From Siphonodentalium dalli (taxonomy: Eukaryota > Mollusca > Scaphopoda > Gadilida > Siphonodentaliidae): a stretch of DNA of 64,000 nt. The position numbers and the translations under genes are program-made. Under the pieces are notes generated by a model. The model saw only the letters and a list, made by a program, of their open reading frames with translations. It made no database searches and was not told where the DNA came from. The stretch covers positions 38,724,194 through 38,788,193 of the forward strand of contig CP136069.1 in the NCBI GenBank assembly GCA_032622095.1. Direction: 5' to 3'. Positions 59,806 to 64,000 of the stretch are shown here, one piece after another; positions within the stretch are counted from its first letter, which is position 1; every line of letters starts with the position of its first letter.

Positions 59806-60551
59806 ATGATAGAATTCCAGGAATCGTACATTCACTTTCAATAGTATAGATTCTTTTAATCTGCCGCGGAATTTCCAATATTGTACTTTCATTTTCAATA
59901 GGATTTTCCGAATTTCCACTTTCACTTTTCACTTTTACCACGCAAAGCGACCTTAGTTGACACAGATATATGGCACACTGGCTGAGTCCATGACTAATAG
60001 TTTATATGTACATTGCTTCTTTCATTTAATTAAAGCTCACCTCGTTAAAACGCATGTCAATCGTATTTGTTTACAAATTGCATTGGGTGCGACGATTTGC
60101 AGTAGGTCCCTATTTGCGGAGTTCACTTTGAGGAAGTCCCCGAATTCGCGGAGATCCCCTAAAATCGGCGATATATGTAGATTTTAATTAGGGAACGGGT
60201 GCGTATATGTCAATTGATACGTATTTTAAACAAATAACGACACGATCATCATAATAGAGGTCTGTTCTATCAATTATATATGCGCCGAGTTCACTTGGTG
60301 CAAATCAAACGGCAATAAATATTCTCGTGTGCCAGAAGGACTCCTAAAAGTTGTGAATAAGATGAATATTTATTAGATGTTATTTAACAAGTCAATCAAA
60401 TAATATTATTCATTAATTAGCGCCTATATTAGCGCTAACTAACGAATAATATTTTATATTATAAGGGAAACGCGCGGAATTTATTGGTATGTCGATAGTA
60501 TGGTTTATTGACATTTCTGTGTTCAGTTAGACAAAAGTAACCTTGACCTTG
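59806..60551. other. Non-coding tract with small palindrome
   Basis: Short CACTTTCA/TTTTCAATAG motifs recur at 59825-59935. A palindrome AATATTATTCATTAATTAGC / complement with a TAGCGCCTATATTAGCGCTA core lies at about 60400-60455. No gene supported. Confidence 0.45.
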
Positions 60552-63500
60552 ATTAATTAGTGAATGTAACGCAAAAACTTAAATGCATATCCTTGCGGTA
60601 TAAATAGTAGTTAATCTTCCGGAATTTTCAATTGGGATTGTCCGTGAACCTAAATAAGTAAAGGAAATGCTCTTTATGTGACAAGTGCTAAATTCACAAT
60701 ATTCTACAAAAGACAGACGATCGCAATTTCCCTTTTGTAATTTCGTTTATTATCATAGTAACGTGCCATGTTGGTTATGGTTATCATGAACCACATAAAG
60801 CTCGAAAATTAAGGAAGTTGAATTAACACGCTTTACAATGGATGTGACCATGGTTCACTATATGATGGCTGATCCAATTGTAACATAATGCCTCAAACTG
60901 TTCTAATCCTGTTCGACTAGGGGTTACCACATCAGTCTGGCTGTGCTCAATCCGTATACACCATGCATCGTGATAATCTACCCCAACCAAGCGGCAATGT
61001 AGATTAACTTCAGCTACAATTTAAACAGACACTTTGGAGCCAATTGTACGAATAATTTCATACATGTACGCTTGAGTGTCAATCCAGTGTTATCAGACAT
61101 ACCTTACAATGTGTGTTCAATTATTAATACAATAATAAGTACATAAATATGTATACGTTTCATCATGGACCGGAGTCGACTTCAAGCGTGTAGGCTTATG
61201 TGAATCATTTCCTGAAATCAGTTTATTCCCCTAACGTTGAGAGAGCGTAATCTTACATATGTACCTTAAATGTTACTTGTATAAGAGACAAACTAATTAC
61301 ACACACAGATGTAGCAATATAAACTATGCTAATAACGCTGTATTACAACTCAATTTATTGTTTTGAATTATAGTTCAAATTTGTCATGGTCCCATCTTGG
61401 TAGTCACATTAATGCACATCTGGAAATGTACAGGGACAGGTGGCAAGAAGCAGTTTAAGCATGGGGCAGTCGTCAACAAAATCTTCCTATACACATGTTT
61501 GCCAGTATGTCTGCTCATTCTGTGTCGATTTTCCATTCCAATCACCATTACTACCCATACAAAGACTTTTCTGGATATTACGTCAGAAAACTTTCGCGTA
61601 ACTTCGACTGACTATCCAACATCGTTCACCAACCACGCCCATACCGGCGATATATCATGATGAAATGGACAAGAATAAATATTATATGAACAAGGCCGCG
61701 GGCGATATCCTCAAGTGGGATAACATTTCCAGGTGTGAAATTCGTTAGACAGGTTTATACGGGTAAATATATTTATACCACGATTCAATTCAATTTATTG
61801 GTATATACTCGTCGTCGTTTTGACATATAGAGTGGAACATATACAGTGTTAAATTTCAAAATATTTATGAATTGTGCATGCGCCTATCTTACTATATAAA
61901 TAAAGCCATCTGTTTAAATTTTTACATCTAATCAACACCAGTTGATTAAACGTGCCTACTGTTGATTAAACTTCGCAGAGTGGATTAAACTTTCTCCATA
62001 CTACAATTTGAACGGAAAAGTGTTTATCCATCGCATTGTAAAGATCGTGGCATAAACTTCGCAGAGTGGATTAAACTTTCGCCATACAATTTGAACGGAA
62101 AGTGTTTATCCATCGCATTATAAAGATCGTGGCATAAACAAAATATACGCATAGTGTTTCTGAATAACAAATTTAATCCACTCGTGGGATTGGCTATTTA
62201 CACCACTCGCTGAAGCTCGTGGTGTAAATCGCCAATCCCAATCGTGGATTAAATTTGTCATTCAGAAACACTATGCGTATATTCTATATTCAATCGATAT
62301 GCAAGAACGTCTAGCGATTATATGCACCATTTGCGCGTTGGTAGTTGACAGCGAACGAAGTTGGCAACTTCACTATTCTCTTCACATACCATGTTGGTCT
62401 CTGCTTTGCTATAATATCATAATCCAGTTTGGCACAAGTCCATATATTTAACGTGCTTTATATAGTGTATGTATGGTATGTTCTCACCGAAATCCCATGC
62501 ATAATACTGATAGGCATATACGTCATTCTTACACGCTGGGATATATCGCGGAAATAGTTATCAAATAGGTGATCAAATTACTTTATTGAGTTGGATAATC
62601 GGGTCTCGAGCATGAAAACAGTATGTTTACAAACTTTTTTCATACTCGAATTCTCGAATATCGAACGAAACGGGGTACGTTTATCGACACTGTAATTCAA
62701 TCCGACCATAAAATTTAAAGAAACTGTCTGAAATGTGCTTTTAACATTACATGCCATGAAGTGAGATACCCTTTGTCGGTGATCAAATCTCAGGGTAGGT
62801 TCCATGGATTTACTCGGAACATCGAAACCCGGAACAACTTGTTATCAATGGTAAATATAGTAAATATCTGTGAACGGTTGTCATGACTACACAACTGCCG
62901 GCTGCGCAGTAACGTATATCACACTCATTGGACGAGGTGCTCCATTCAAAATATGTTAACCTATCAGCGACCGATGCTGGTGAATCGAAATTAAAGTCAA
63001 CAACTCTCGGCCAATCAGAATGCCAGTTTCACAGAAACTTGAATTACAATGTTTTTAATATAACATTTCGACATTATGCAACATTGGCGGCCATCTGAAT
63101 TTTACATTGAGCTGTCAGTCATTCAACATTTTGAGTCATTGTGGTAAGACAATTGTTAGGATTTTATCACAACTTCATTTATCGGAATAAGTGTGTCAGA
63201 AACGTGATTGGGCGAAAGAGAGTAACATTGGCGTAGTAACGAGAAATGTATTCCGTAATCGTCACCCGTTCGATACAATCGGAAAGGTTGTATATGATAT
63301 GCGAAATCATCAATTATCTTATTTCCTGTCGCCATTTTGGCGGCCCTATATAATTGAGAGGACATATTGTTATTTAAAAATATAGTGTGGTGCCACTCTT
63401 TTCACTGTACAAAAGGATTGTCATATATTTTATATCGAAATTATATTTTTATCGCGAAATCTAGCAATAGCGAACTTAATACAATTAGAATGGCGACCAT

Positions 63501-63925
63501 CTTTGTGACGTCATCAGACCATCCAGTCGTGACCGCGGAGAGTCTACCAAATGTTGCTCTGAAGTGAAGACCATATAGTGACTCATGAGCATGGTCTCTA
63601 TATGTTTTCATCATTTTCCCATGGAGCCCAAAATCGGACATAAGCGACTCTACTGATTAGTATAAACTCATAAATCATCCGAGTTTTCGTGATAAATTTG
63701 TTATTTATTTATGTTATAGTACCGGCATTGACTACATTGTCGTATACGGCGTCCATACCAACTTGCGTTGTTATGTTCAATATTTCGGACCAGGAAGCGG
63801 ATCAAATATATTATCATATTATTGGTTGTCAAAGTGGTGGTGTTTTGGAAAAAAAAGTCAAAAATGTAGAAAGAGAGAAATACAGTGACCAACAAATTTT
63901 GAAGCAGGAGTCATACAGTAATGCT
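60552..63925. repeat. Segmental duplication, copy 2 (partner 13328-20515)
   Basis: Starts GATTAATTAGTGAATGTAA and ends near GAAGCAGGAGTCA. It retains the unoccupied target of the 3.06-kb CAC element (GAAATACAGTGACCAAC near 63882-63898). Own insertions: about 61765-62285, with a 62-bp tandem (CTTCGCAGAGTGGATTAAAC) and a long hairpin, and about 62665-62968. Confidence 0.8.
62143..62282. repeat. 140-bp near-perfect hairpin
   Basis: Arms ATATACGCATAGTGTTTCTG / complement; inner stem AAATTTAATCCA and GGGATTGGC; tip CACCACTCGCTGAAGCTCGTGG-like (GC-rich). Present only in segmental-duplication copy 2. Confidence 0.8.
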
Positions 63926-64000
63926 CTAATTAATCGACCTCTTAACCAAAGCAGAATTATGGGTAACTTTTCAGGATTTAGTCGGAAATATGGCTTGTTG

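Overview
The window looks like nuclear DNA of a metazoan, most likely a marine invertebrate. It is AT-rich, has no operons and no long open frames, contains GT-AG introns and AATAAA signals, and is packed with many kinds of DNA transposon. The species cannot be named from the sequence alone.

I find one convincing host gene, on the + strand. Three coding exons (38360-38497, 39718-39865, 42557-42624) join in phase into a 117-residue secreted protein. It has a signal peptide, a short two-cysteine peptide followed by Gly-Lys-Arg, and one EF-hand loop that spans the second intron. A fourth exon from 44236, with AATAAA at 44369, fits as a spliced 3' UTR. A TATA box at 20965 and a non-coding exon ending at a donor at 21056 could be its distant promoter, across a 17-kb repeat-filled intron. 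The 3' end of the gene is duplicated: a second copy of exon 3 (52594-52661) and of exon 4 (from 54686) lies about 10 kb downstream, with splice sites and frame of exon 3 intact.

Almost everything else is mobile or repeated DNA. 1-6.6 kb: quiet sequence, a TTAA-flanked MITE, a decayed element-borne coding region and a TTAA-flanked hairpin. 7.8-10 kb: a foldback-type element whose arms are tandem repeats. 11.5-12.4 kb: an inverted low-complexity block. 13.3-20.5 kb: a segmental duplication whose partner is 60.5-63.9 kb; the first copy carries a 3.06-kb element with CAC termini and a 5-bp target duplication, and the second copy keeps the empty site. 21.6-25.2 kb: a large inverted repeat holding a truncated LINE. 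25.9-37.1 kb: two foldback elements, the second split by a 10.4-kb array of alternating 450-bp and 900-bp units with an exact 3606-bp higher-order period. 37.2-38.3 kb: a hAT-like element with an 8-bp target duplication. 41.9-55 kb: the duplicated gene end, a 1267-bp tandem repeat, a 30-bp minisatellite, and a 4.06-kb long-TIR element with a perfect 10-bp target duplication nested in a MITE. 55.4-57.2 kb: an element with a PIF/Harbinger-like remnant. 58-59 kb: an RTE-like retroelement tail with a CA microsatellite.

Nested insertions, empty sites and duplicated copies allow several events to be put in order: the TTAA MITE in the gene intron predates the gene-end duplication, and the 10-bp-TSD element came after it. 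I see no tRNA, rRNA or CRISPR array.
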